From positions 2,542,001-2,606,000 of the forward strand of contig NZ_CP113939.1 of assembly GCF_029392315.1 (NCBI RefSeq): 64,000 bases of DNA, read 5' to 3'. The notes beneath the pieces are model-generated. The model made no database searches. It was given only the letters and a program-made list of their open reading frames with translations, and had not been told where the DNA came from. Position numbers and translations under genes: made by a program. Source of the DNA: Bifidobacterium sp. ESL0690. Its GTDB lineage: Bacteria; Actinomycetota; Actinomycetes; Actinomycetales; Bifidobacteriaceae. Shown piece by piece: positions 10,639-19,376 of this stretch (its first letter is position 1; each line of letters opens with the position of its first letter).

Positions 10639-10753
10639 AAAGTTCAGGAGTAGGTACCGTTAAATCTATGGAGTAGACCTTGCTAAAGTTCGGGAGTAGA
10701 CCATGCTAAATCTATGGAGTAGACCCTGCTAAAGTTCAGGAATAGGTGCTGCT
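10639..10753 (+). repeat. Five 23-bp tandem units in A-B-A-B-A order
   Basis: Units begin exactly at 10639, 10662, 10685, 10708 and 10731. Units 1, 3 and 5 begin AAAGTTC, while 2 and 4 begin AAATCTATGG; all continue GGAGTAG or a close variant and most end in TGCT. The higher-order period is therefore 46 bp. The array lies 60 bp after the stop of the second zinc-ribbon gene. No ORF or strong hairpin explains it. Positions 10754-10861 hold nothing else that I recognise. Confidence 0.85.
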
Positions 10754-10861
10754 AGACATAGAACTTTGACCACCTGGCTTATTTATTTTCTGCCTCTCAT
10801 TTTTGCGTAATGGCCTCTTTCGTTTAGAATTTCAATCCGCTTTTACCAGTGCGGAAATTTC

Positions 10862-10948
10862 ATACCCTTGATTACGTGTATTTTGAGAGACTTCGATACT
10901 CTTGATTTCGTGTATAATTGACTGTATCGATACCCTTGATTCCGTGAA
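10862..10948 (+). promoter_or_regulatory. Three 34-bp-spaced direct repeats upstream of the ATPase gene
   Basis: The 19-bp motif ATACCCTTGATTNCGTGTA occurs at 10862-10880, 10896-10914 and 10930-10948 with few mismatches, at an exact spacing of 34 bp. A TATAAT (10913-10918) overlaps the end of the second copy. The array ends about 38 bp before the ATPase start codon. Position and regular phasing suggest an operator array or iteron-like binding site for a protein controlling this gene; the binder is unknown. Confidence 0.6.
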
Positions 10949-10986
10949 AAATACAGTAATTGCAACAGAAAACAGCGACAGAGAAT

Positions 10987-12366
10987 ATGATGCAGAAAAC
11001 TTCAGTTTTTGAGCGCAAAGCCATCGACCGACTGAAACGGTGGAAAACCGAGTCGAACGGCGGCACGGCCATGCTCATCGAAGGCGCGAGGCGCGTGGGA
11101 AAAAGCACGCTCGCCACCGAGTTCGGCAGACAGCACTACTCCTCCTGCCTGCTGGTTGATTTCTCGACTGCACCAGACGATGTCCTCGGCTACTTCCGCG
11201 ACCTGCGCAACGATCTGGACACCTTCTTCCTCTACCTCTCCGCATTCTACGGGGTCAAGTTGCACGAACGCGACAGCCTAATCATCTTCGATGAAGTACA
11301 GCTTTACCCCAAAGCGCGCGAAGCAATCAAACAGCTCGTGGCCGATGGACGCTACGACTATGTCGAAACCGGCTCGCTGGTATCCATCCGCGAGAACGTG
11401 CACGACATCCTCATCCCCTCCGAAGAGGAATCCATGCGCCTCGATCCGATGGATTTCGACGAGTTTCTCTGGGCGCTCGGCGAGCGACCCCTTGCCGACG
11501 CCATCCATACCTCGTTCGCCAAACTCACCCCGCTGCCCGATGCGCTGCACCGCAAGGCCACCCGTCTCTTCCGCGAATACATGCTGGTCGGCGGCATGCC
11601 CCAGGCCGTCACAGCCTACGCCCGAACGCACGACTTCGGCGCAGTCGACCGGACCAAACGTCTCATCCTCAAGCTCTACCGTGAAGACATCGCCAAACAC
11701 GGTGGCACAAGCCAGCTGCGGGTTACACGGATCTTCGACAACCTCGTCAGCCAGCTCTCCAAAAAGGAGAAACGCTTCAACATCACCTCACTCGGCGCCG
11801 ACGCACGCAAACGCGACTACGACGATGCCTTCTTCTGGCTTTCCGACGCCTTCGTCACCAACGACTGCTTCAACTCGACCGACCCCGGCGTAGGCCTCAA
11901 AATCAGCGAGGACCATTCGACGGTGAAATGTTACATGGCCGACACCGGGCTGCTCGTCTCGCTCGCCCTCGCTGATTCTGACACCACCGACAGCGACGTA
12001 TACCGCGATGTGCTGCTCGGCAATGTCGGGCTGAACGAAGGCATGATCGTCGAAAACGTCGTCGCCCAGTTGCTGCGAACCTCCGGTCACCGCCTGTTCT
12101 TCTACTCCCGCAACGACCGCAAGTACGCAGAAAACCGCATGGAAATCGATTTCCTCATCGTCGAGCCCTACAAGAACGCCGCCATGAAAGCGCGAGTAAG
12201 CCCCATTGAGGTGAAATCGGGAAAACGGTATTCCACGGTCTCGCTCAACAAATTCAAGGCTAAATTTGGCCACGAAGTCGGCACACGTTACATCTTGCAC
12301 CCCAAGCCTCTCAGCGTAAAAGATGATGTGGTGCGTCTTCCGCTCTACATGGCCGGCCTGCTATAG
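10987..12366 (+). CDS. ATP-binding protein, AAA + DUF4143 family
   Basis: 459 residues from ATG at 10987; a second ATG follows directly, and a TTG start 27 bases upstream is also possible. Walker A is GARRVGKST near residue 28, and the Walker B-like segment is SLIIFDEVQ. The middle portion (DPMDFDEFLWALGE, MLVGGMPQAV) is typical of DUF4143 ATPases. The C-terminus has EIDFLIVE followed by PIEVKSGK, resembling the D...ExK core of a PD-(D/E)XK nuclease fold. These proteins are widespread in bacteria, often as accessory genes, with unsettled function. It stands alone, behind two repeat arrays, next to the conserved division operon, so it may be an insertion into this locus. Confidence 0.9.
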   Translation: MMQKTSVFERKAIDRLKRWKTESNGGTAMLIEGARRVGKSTLATEFGRQHYSSCLLVDFSTAPDDVLGYFRDLRNDLDTFFLYLSAFYGVKLHERDSLIIFDEVQLYPKAREAIKQLVADGRYDYVETGSLVSIRENVHDILIPSEEESMRLDPMDFDEFLWALGERPLADAIHTSFAKLTPLPDALHRKATRLFREYMLVGGMPQAVTAYARTHDFGAVDRTKRLILKLYREDIAKHGGTSQLRVTRIFDNLVSQLSKKEKRFNITSLGADARKRDYDDAFFWLSDAFVTNDCFNSTDPGVGLKISEDHSTVKCYMADTGLLVSLALADSDTTDSDVYRDVLLGNVGLNEGMIVENVVAQLLRTSGHRLFFYSRNDRKYAENRMEIDFLIVEPYKNAAMKARVSPIEVKSGKRYSTVSLNKFKAKFGHEVGTRYILHPKPLSVKDDVVRLPLYMAGLL

Positions 12367-12410
12367 CTGTCAGCTGCCAGCGCACAGAAATAAAACCCTC
12401 CTAAAGCGTC

Positions 12411-12455
12411 ATAAATGAGCCACTTGCCAAGGTCCAGTGGCTGTGGCTCATTTAT
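12411..12455. terminator. Perfect 13-bp inverted repeat between the ATPase gene and fhaA
   Basis: The arms ATAAATGAGCCAC (12411-12423) and its exact complement (12443-12455) can form a strong hairpin 45 bases after the ATPase stop. There is no clear T-tract, so it is either an atypical terminator for the ATPase gene or a regulatory stem upstream of the kinase operon. Confidence 0.5.
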
Positions 12456-12608
12456 GAAGGGAACGAGCCGGTGCCAACGGGGCAGCGGGCAGAGTGACAG
12501 GAACAAGGAAGCAATCCCCCACAATGAAGAAATTGCACGGATTAAGGCGAAAATCGCAACTCGTTTGCGGCCTCGCGTAAGATGGTGCCTGATAAGAAAG
12601 GGGCTACG

Positions 12609-13310
12609 ATGAGCGTTTTTGATCGTTTTGAGAAAAGCGTTGAGGGAGCCGTGAACGGCGTATTCTCGAAATTCGGCTCGAAAGACCTTCAGCCGGTCGA
12701 CCTCTCCAGCGCACTCGAACGCGAAATCGACAACGAGGCCATGCCGGTCGGCCGCGACCGCACCGTCGCCCCGAACGAATACCGTTTCAAGCTGAGCACG
12801 CCTGATTTCGACCGCATCGAGCAGTGGGGCAGCGAGACGCTTGCCAACGAGCTTGCAGACAACCTCACGCAGTACGCCAAAAGCCAGCATTATGCTTTCG
12901 TCGGCCCTGTCGTCGTGATTTTCGAAGAAGACCTGGACCTGAGCAAGGGCAACTTCAAACTCACCAGCGAATCCGTGCAGGGCAACGCCGTCCCGGTGAC
13001 CACCGAGAACCAGTCCGAAGACAGCCCGATGCTCGAAATCAACGGCAACCAATACCTTCTGACCAAAGAGAAGACCATCGTCGGCCGCGGCTCAGGCTGC
13101 GACATTGTCATCGACGATCCCGGCATCTCTCGCAACCACCTTGAAATCGACATCACTCCGAACGGCACCATCGCCCGCGATTTGGGCTCCACCAACGGAA
13201 CCTACGTGGAAGGGCACCAAGTGCCGGCCGCGACTTTGCTCGACGGCAACACCATCACCATCGGCCATACCCGCATCCTCTATTGGGCTTCACCGCAGGA
13301 TCAGGAATAA
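12609..13310 (+). CDS. fhaA: FHA-domain protein with DUF3662, FhaA
   Basis: 233 residues from ATG at 12609, preceded by AAAGGGG at a good distance. The N-terminus (SVFDRFEKSVEGAVNGVFSK) is the DUF3662 domain found in actinobacterial FhaA. The FHA domain occupies about residues 150-228, with GRGSGCDIVIDD, the phosphothreonine-binding SRNH and STNGT. FHA domains read phosphothreonine marks, and in mycobacteria FhaA is a PknB-linked regulator of the cell-wall machinery. First gene of the operon fhaA-fhaB-pstP-rodA-pbpA-pknA-pknB. Confidence 0.93.
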   Translation: MSVFDRFEKSVEGAVNGVFSKFGSKDLQPVDLSSALEREIDNEAMPVGRDRTVAPNEYRFKLSTPDFDRIEQWGSETLANELADNLTQYAKSQHYAFVGPVVVIFEEDLDLSKGNFKLTSESVQGNAVPVTTENQSEDSPMLEINGNQYLLTKEKTIVGRGSGCDIVIDDPGISRNHLEIDITPNGTIARDLGSTNGTYVEGHQVPAATLLDGNTITIGHTRILYWASPQDQE

Positions 13311-13335
13311 CGGCCAGACGCCAGGTACATCCTTT

Positions 13336-13899
13336 ATGATCACCGAACTTACCTTTGCGATTCTCAAGTATGGCTTTCTCGCCCTGCTCTGGGTTTTCGT
13401 ATGGCTTGCGGTCCGTTCGCTCAAACGCGACGTCGACACGCTGAGCCCGCACAAATCGTGGTCGCACCGCAAGAGTGCCCGCCGCGCGCGCAAGGCCGCC
13501 GAATCCAGCCCGATGCCGGCCGCAGCCAATGCGCCCGTGGCCCTCTCGCATCGCGGAAACCCCGGCATGCAGATGGGCAGCGCCGGCGGAGTCAATATCA
13601 ACACCAAACCGACGCTTCTGACAATTATCGACGGGCCGCTTGCCGGTTCCTCCGTCCCGTTGAGCAACGGCACCATCACGCTCGGCCGTTCCAGCTCGAA
13701 TACCGTGGTCTTGGACGACGAATTCGTCTCTTCCCAGCACGCACGCGTTTACGCCGACCCGGCCTCCGGTTCGTGGGCCATCGAAGACCTTGGCAGCACG
13801 AACGGTACCATCGTCAATCACCGCCGTATCACCTCGCCCGTAGTCCTGCCCGCGCGCGTTCCCGTGCGTATCGGCGCCACGACGTTCGAATTGAGGTGA
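13336..13899 (+). CDS. fhaB: Membrane-anchored FHA-domain protein, FhaB
   Basis: 187 residues from ATG at 13336, 25 bases after fhaA. One N-terminal membrane span (about 5-27, FAILKYGFLALLWVFVWLAV) is followed by a basic Ser/Ala-rich linker. The FHA domain (about 100-185) has GRSSSNTVVLDD, SSQHARV and LGSTNGT. FhaB (FipA in mycobacteria) is known to link the Ser/Thr kinases to division proteins at the membrane. Its place directly after fhaA and before the phosphatase is the conserved actinobacterial order. Confidence 0.93.
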   Translation: MITELTFAILKYGFLALLWVFVWLAVRSLKRDVDTLSPHKSWSHRKSARRARKAAESSPMPAAANAPVALSHRGNPGMQMGSAGGVNINTKPTLLTIIDGPLAGSSVPLSNGTITLGRSSSNTVVLDDEFVSSQHARVYADPASGSWAIEDLGSTNGTIVNHRRITSPVVLPARVPVRIGATTFELR

Positions 13900-13906
13900 C
13901 CGCCAT

Positions 13907-16093
13907 ATGCCAGATACCTCAGATATTTCAAATTCCGCAGACCATTCCGCGCAGCCGTATCCTTCAGAACAGCGTCCTTCAGCCGAGCATCTTTCAGCTC
14001 AATATCCTTCAACACAAGGGGATAATTCCGATTCTGCGATGCCACCTTCGATTCCCGTGACGTCACCAAACGGAAGCGGCAAAAACACCAGAAACATCGC
14101 AAGCACGCCGAATACGCAACGCATTGCCATCGCTCCAGGAAATACGGGGCAAATGGCTCAAATCACATCGGCCGCCACGGCACATCCCGACAAAGCGGAC
14201 AATAACCAGCTTTTCCTTTATTCCACAACGGTTTCCGATGTGGGCACCGTACGCCAGAACAATCAGGATTCGTCGTTCGCCGGCGAGCGCCTCATCGCCA
14301 TCTGCGACGGCATGGGCGGCCACGCGGGCGGCGACACAGCCTCCACCATCGCCATCCGCTCGCTGGCGCATATCGAGCAGAGCGACGCCAAAAGCGACGT
14401 GGCCTCCATCGCCTCGATGATGGAAACCAGCGTGATGGCCGCGCACGACGCCATCGTCGGCAAAGCCAAGCGCGAGCGCGGTTTGGCGGGCATGGGCACC
14501 ACGGTGACGGCCGTCGCCCTCGTTTCGGGCCACTGGGTCATCACCCATATCGGCGATTCGCGCGCTTACCTGCTGCGCGACGGCAAAATTCGCCGCATGA
14601 CCCAAGATCACAGTTATGTTCAGCATCTGATCGATACGGGACGTATTACAGAAGCGGAAGCCCGCAACCATCCCCAGCGTAATGTCGTGATGCGCGTGCT
14701 AGGTGATTTCGACATCGACCCGCACCCTGATATCGCGGTATTCCAAGCAAAACCGACCGACCGCTGGCTGCTGTGCTCCGACGGCCTTTGCGGCGTGCTG
14801 GAAGATGACACGCTTGAGCAGATGCTCGCCACGGTTTCCGACGAAGAGGAATGTGCCCAGCAGCTGGTCGCGATGGCGCTCAAGGCCGGCAGCACCGACA
14901 ACGTCACGGCGGTTATCGCCGACGCCACGCTTGCGCTCGACGCCGATTCCTTCGACCTGCCCCATCAGACCCCGCTGATCGGCGGCGCGGCGAGCTCGAA
15001 TCTCGAGGCCATCGCCGACATCATCAAGGAACCGGTCGCTTCCTCGCCCGTTCTGCGCTTGGGCAAGCAATCGCCCGCGCAACGTGCCGCAGCCTTGACC
15101 CACAGCGATTACGGCGAAAATGAGGGCAACGCTGAAGGCGCTGCGAACGCCGAGAGCCAATACCCTCCGAGCACCGATAACGCGATTTCAGACGACACCT
15201 ATACAGCGGACAGCATCGGCGATTTAGCTTCCGTCGCAGACGACCCGTCCGACCAGTCCGGCCAGAAAAGCCGCCATCGCAAGAGCAAGCATGTCGACGA
15301 TGCCGCGCAAACCGATTCGGCCGCCGAAAATGATGCAAATAGCAATGCCGGCAATATCGTCCATGTCGCCCAGCCCTCAGCCGTGCGCGATGAAAACGAC
15401 AGCAACGCCAATATGGACACCGGCGAGATTCCGGTGGTCAAGAAGAAGAACGGCCGCGTTTCCGCCGATCCCAACGACCCCGAAGTGGCCCGGGCCATCC
15501 GCCGCGAGCACCAGCGCCGTCGCAAGGAAGAGCACCGCAAGCACAATCGTGGTCGTATAGCAGTTATCGTCGCCTTCGTAATCGCGCTGGGCGCTTTGTT
15601 CGGCGTCGGATTCGGAGCGTATCGTTGGAGCCAGTCGAAGTATTACATTGGTACCAGCGACGGGTCCGTGGCCATTTACCAAGGCGTCAACACCAATCTC
15701 TTCGGTTACGCCCTTTCACACAAAGTCGAATCCACCGACATCGAGACTTCGCAGCTGCCACAGTCCTGGAACGACGAGCTGGACCAAGGCATCACCGTGG
15801 ACTCGTTCGAGGAAGCGGAAAGCCATGTCGCGATCATCAAGAAAGAGGCCAGAAACCTCGACAAATCCAAGAATAAGGACGCACCTTGGCCTTGGTCGAG
15901 CGAGGCCTCGGACGGTTCTGCAACGCCGGCGCCAAGCGCCGCAGGTACTCCGAGCGATGTAAACGTCGCGGACGCGGCAGCCAGCGGTTCCGTTTCCGGC
16001 TCCGGTTCCGCTAGCCCCAGCTCCATCAGCCCCGGCTCAAGTGCGACACCGAAAACGATAACGACCGTCTACAGCAAGGCGGCGAGCGCATGA
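13907..16093 (+). CDS. pstP: PP2C-family Ser/Thr phosphatase, PstP
   Basis: 728 residues, starting 7 bases after fhaB. A Ser/Pro-rich region of about 95 residues comes first. The catalytic PP2C domain (about 98-340) shows ICDGMGGHAGG (metal-binding Asp), GMGTTVTAV, HIGDSRAYLLR and LLCSDGL. A long acidic low-complexity segment (about 350-545) leads to one membrane span (about 551-573) and a Ser/Gly-rich extracellular tail. PstP reverses phosphorylation by the PknA/PknB kinases encoded downstream. It is much longer than the roughly 500-residue mycobacterial enzyme because of the linker and the N-terminal extension. Its stop overlaps the start of rodA by ATGA, which suggests translational coupling. 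Confidence 0.93.
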   Translation: MPDTSDISNSADHSAQPYPSEQRPSAEHLSAQYPSTQGDNSDSAMPPSIPVTSPNGSGKNTRNIASTPNTQRIAIAPGNTGQMAQITSAATAHPDKADNNQLFLYSTTVSDVGTVRQNNQDSSFAGERLIAICDGMGGHAGGDTASTIAIRSLAHIEQSDAKSDVASIASMMETSVMAAHDAIVGKAKRERGLAGMGTTVTAVALVSGHWVITHIGDSRAYLLRDGKIRRMTQDHSYVQHLIDTGRITEAEARNHPQRNVVMRVLGDFDIDPHPDIAVFQAKPTDRWLLCSDGLCGVLEDDTLEQMLATVSDEEECAQQLVAMALKAGSTDNVTAVIADATLALDADSFDLPHQTPLIGGAASSNLEAIADIIKEPVASSPVLRLGKQSPAQRAAALTHSDYGENEGNAEGAANAESQYPPSTDNAISDDTYTADSIGDLASVADDPSDQSGQKSRHRKSKHVDDAAQTDSAAENDANSNAGNIVHVAQPSAVRDENDSNANMDTGEIPVVKKKNGRVSADPNDPEVARAIRREHQRRRKEEHRKHNRGRIAVIVAFVIALGALFGVGFGAYRWSQSKYYIGTSDGSVAIYQGVNTNLFGYALSHKVESTDIETSQLPQSWNDELDQGITVDSFEEAESHVAIIKKEARNLDKSKNKDAPWPWSSEASDGSATPAPSAAGTPSDVNVADAAASGSVSGSGSASPSSISPGSSATPKTITTVYSKAASA

Positions 16094-17910
16094 TCGCCAC
16101 CCGCTTCCGTCAGATCGGCCTGCTGCTGTTCGCCATCGCGATCAGCGGCATTGCCTTTTTCCAGCTCTTCGCGCGCGTCTACAACGGTTTCCCGGCCAAC
16201 CTCGTCACCGTCCTCGTAGTGGTCGCCGTGCTCTTCATCGTGCTATGGGCACTGCTGCTGAAATTCCAGCCCTACGCCAGCCAGGAAATCCTCCCGTGCG
16301 TGATGTTGCTGACGGCAATCGGCACCATGATGATCGCCCGCATCGATTACGCCAAAAACACCGACGTGGCTTTCCGCCAGCTGATCTGGGCATGCGTGGC
16401 GCTGGTTCTGACCTGCATTTTCATCATCGCCTTACGTGATTACCGCGTATTACGTCGCTTTTCGTATGTGAGCATGGTGGTCGGCCTGGCACTGCTGCTC
16501 TCCCCCATGATTCCAGGTATCGGCAAAGAAATTGGCGGCGCACGCATTTGGATCGGCTTCGGCTCGCACACCCTGCAGCCCGGCGAATTCGCCAAACTGT
16601 TCCTCGCCTTCTTCTTCGCGGCCTATCTCTTCAACCACCGCGACCAGCTGGCCGTCGGCGGCAAAAAAGTGGTCGGCCTGCAGCTGCCGCGAATGCGCGA
16701 CATGGGTCCGCTGATCCTCATCTGGTTCGCCTCCATCGGCGTCTTGGTGGTCCAGCACGACCTCGGCACCTCGCTGATGTTCTTCGCCATGTTCGTCTCG
16801 ATGCTATACGTGGCCACCGGCCGCGGCAGCTGGCTGATCATCGGCGGCATCGCTTTTGTAGTCGCGGCGGTGTTCTCGGTCAAGGTTTTCGCGCACGTCG
16901 GCTATCGCGTCGACGGCTGGCTCCACCCCTTCGATGCGGCGGTCTACAACCGCAAATACGGCAGTTCCTACCAGCTGGTCACCGGCCTCTTCGGCTTGGC
17001 TTCCGGCGGCTTGCTTGGCACCGGCATCGGACAGGGGCATCCGGGGCTGACCCCGCTTGGCAATTCCGATTTCATCTATTCATCACTTGGCGAGGAACTC
17101 GGCCTGACCGGCCTGTTGGCGATTCTGATGCTTTACTTGATTATCATCACTTCCGGCCTGCTTACAGCCATGAAAATCAAGGATGGTTTCGGCAAACTGC
17201 TCGCTTCCGGCCTAGTCTTCACCATGGCCTTCCAGGTATTCACGGTCGTCGGCGGCCTGACGCTGGTCATACCGATGACAGGCCTGACCATGCCCTATAT
17301 GGCGGCCGGCGGTTCGTCGCTGGTGGCGAACTATATCCTTGCCGCGCTTCTGATCGTCATTTCCAACGAGGCCAACAAGCCCGAGCCCGACGGCAAACTT
17401 TCCAACACGATGCAATATGAGGCGATGGAAGCGCTCAACCAACGCAGCGCGCAGAAAAAGCGCAGCGAAGCCGAGCATTCCCGCGCCCACGCCCGTTTCC
17501 GCGCGGCCAACACCGAGCCCGCGACTTCCAGCTTCCCGGCAACCATGCCATCCACGCCATCACCATCTTCGCCACGATCCACGGCTTCGGCTCCGCAAAC
17601 GGGCCCAGAAATCGATTATTCACCTTCAAAGGCATCGTCAGATTCCATGTCGCAGGAGACCGCTCCGATTTTGCAAGCCGCACAACAACCGCCAAGTGCT
17701 CAATCCGGTCCGCGAGTAGCTTCCAGCTCGACTTCGGAAATGCTGCCGCAAACGCCAGGTCCAAACTACGACCCGAACGAGGCAAGTCCCTCGACGGGAA
17801 CACCCAAACCAGCTTCCGGCGATATCAACGCCGCTGGTAAGCCCACGAATATGGATAACCCGGAAATCCCGAATCTGAGCTTTGACGACCTGATGGGAGG
17901 CAAGCAATGA
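16090..17910 (+). CDS. rodA: SEDS-family peptidoglycan glycosyltransferase, RodA/FtsW
   Basis: 606 residues. The first 430 or so have about ten to twelve membrane helices with SEDS signatures (GIGKEIGGARIWIGFG, LQPGEFAKL, VVQHDLGTSL, FIYSSLGEELG, GLTMPYMAAGGSS). The protein polymerises lipid II together with the partner transpeptidase encoded next. A hydrophilic Ser/Pro-rich C-terminal tail of about 170 residues is longer than usual and could be a kinase target. The start overlaps pstP and the end overlaps pbpA, each by ATGA. Confidence 0.93.
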   Translation: MIATRFRQIGLLLFAIAISGIAFFQLFARVYNGFPANLVTVLVVVAVLFIVLWALLLKFQPYASQEILPCVMLLTAIGTMMIARIDYAKNTDVAFRQLIWACVALVLTCIFIIALRDYRVLRRFSYVSMVVGLALLLSPMIPGIGKEIGGARIWIGFGSHTLQPGEFAKLFLAFFFAAYLFNHRDQLAVGGKKVVGLQLPRMRDMGPLILIWFASIGVLVVQHDLGTSLMFFAMFVSMLYVATGRGSWLIIGGIAFVVAAVFSVKVFAHVGYRVDGWLHPFDAAVYNRKYGSSYQLVTGLFGLASGGLLGTGIGQGHPGLTPLGNSDFIYSSLGEELGLTGLLAILMLYLIIITSGLLTAMKIKDGFGKLLASGLVFTMAFQVFTVVGGLTLVIPMTGLTMPYMAAGGSSLVANYILAALLIVISNEANKPEPDGKLSNTMQYEAMEALNQRSAQKKRSEAEHSRAHARFRAANTEPATSSFPATMPSTPSPSSPRSTASAPQTGPEIDYSPSKASSDSMSQETAPILQAAQQPPSAQSGPRVASSSTSEMLPQTPGPNYDPNEASPSTGTPKPASGDINAAGKPTNMDNPEIPNLSFDDLMGGKQ

Positions 17911-19376
17911 ACAAATACCTCCGTCAGCTGTTCACCGCCGTCGTTGTTCTTTTCGCGATCCTCGGCCTTTCCAGCACGATGATCACCGCCATCAACGCCA
18001 ACAAGCTCAACAACGACCCACGCAACCAACGCGGCCTCTATCACGAATTCAACGCTCCGCGCGGCTCGATTCTCGCCTCCGACGGCACGGTGATGGCCAA
18101 ATCCGACCCGGTCAACGACCCGTTCGCCTACCAGCGTTCGTATTCGAACGGCCCGCTATACGCGCCCGTAACCGGTTACTTCTCCATCAGCCAGCGTGCC
18201 GACCGCGGCATCGAGGATTCACGCAATAAGCTGTTGACCGGGGAATCCAACCAGCTTTTCTGGCAGCAGTTCAAGTCGCTGTTCACCGGTTCGGCCAACA
18301 AGGGCGCTTCCATCGAAACCTCCATCGACCCGAAGCTGCAAGCCATAGCTTACGAGCAATTGGCCGATAAAAGCGGCTCCGCAGTCGTGCTCGAACCGAA
18401 GACCAACCGCATTCTGGCCATGGTTTCGACCCCAAGTTACGACCCGAACGTGCTCGCCAGCCACGACACGGCGAAAGTCAATAAGGCTTATTCGAATTTG
18501 ACCAGCGATAATTCGAACCCGATGTTGAACCGCGCGATTTCCGAGCTCTATCCGCCGGGATCCAGCTTCAAGACCGTCGTAGCCACCGCGGCGCTGGAAA
18601 GCGGCAAATACCAGACAAACAGCGAGGTTCCGGCCGGCGCGAGCTATACGCTGCCCAACACCAACACCCAGCTGACCAACGCCACCTTCTCAGGTAACGG
18701 CGGCCCGGACGGCAAGATATCGCTGGAAGACGCGTTCGCCTATTCTTCCAATACCGCGTTCGCCCAGCTCGGCGGAGCACTCGGCTCGCAGGCCATCCAG
18801 GACACGGCCAAGAAGTTCGGCTTCGGCTCCTCGATTCCCATCGACGGTTCCAATTCCACGGGCGACCCCATGCAGGCCATCGCTTCGAAATTCCCGGACA
18901 ACCCGGCCCCCGACCGCCTCGCGCTGGCTTCGATCGGCCAAGGTGACACCCAGGAGACCCCGCTGCAGAACGCGATGATCGCCTCGGCCGTCGCCAACGG
19001 CGGGACGTTGATGCGCCCGACGCTGGTCGACCGTGTGCGCTCCAGTGACCTCACGGTCATCTCGCAGACCAATCCCAGCGTGATGAGCCAGCCGATGAGC
19101 AAGGATACGGCCAACAAACTGACCGAAATGATGAAGGCCGTCATCACCAAAGAAGACCCGCATCTTGCGATTCCCGGGGTCTCCGTCGCGGCAAAAACCG
19201 GAACCGCGCAGATCGGCGTAGGCAATCAGGCCAACGACGGCTGGATCATGGGCTTCGCACCTGCCGACGACCCGAAAATCGCGGTCGCCGTGGTCGTTCA
19301 TAATACAGATATGGCAGGCGGCGACGCAGCCGGACCAATCATGAAGGCGATAATGAGGGAGGCATTGGGCAAATGA
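17907..19376 (+). CDS. pbpA: Class B penicillin-binding protein, PbpA
   Basis: 489 residues. One N-terminal membrane anchor (about 10-30) is followed by a dimerisation region and a transpeptidase domain. The active-site motifs are present: SxxK at Ser219-Lys222 (PGSSFKT), SxN at Ser280-Asn282 (YSSNTA) and KTG at Lys430-Gly432. It cross-links peptidoglycan and pairs with the SEDS protein encoded just upstream. The stop overlaps the pknA start by ATGA. Confidence 0.94.
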   Translation: MNKYLRQLFTAVVVLFAILGLSSTMITAINANKLNNDPRNQRGLYHEFNAPRGSILASDGTVMAKSDPVNDPFAYQRSYSNGPLYAPVTGYFSISQRADRGIEDSRNKLLTGESNQLFWQQFKSLFTGSANKGASIETSIDPKLQAIAYEQLADKSGSAVVLEPKTNRILAMVSTPSYDPNVLASHDTAKVNKAYSNLTSDNSNPMLNRAISELYPPGSSFKTVVATAALESGKYQTNSEVPAGASYTLPNTNTQLTNATFSGNGGPDGKISLEDAFAYSSNTAFAQLGGALGSQAIQDTAKKFGFGSSIPIDGSNSTGDPMQAIASKFPDNPAPDRLALASIGQGDTQETPLQNAMIASAVANGGTLMRPTLVDRVRSSDLTVISQTNPSVMSQPMSKDTANKLTEMMKAVITKEDPHLAIPGVSVAAKTGTAQIGVGNQANDGWIMGFAPADDPKIAVAVVVHNTDMAGGDAAGPIMKAIMREALGK

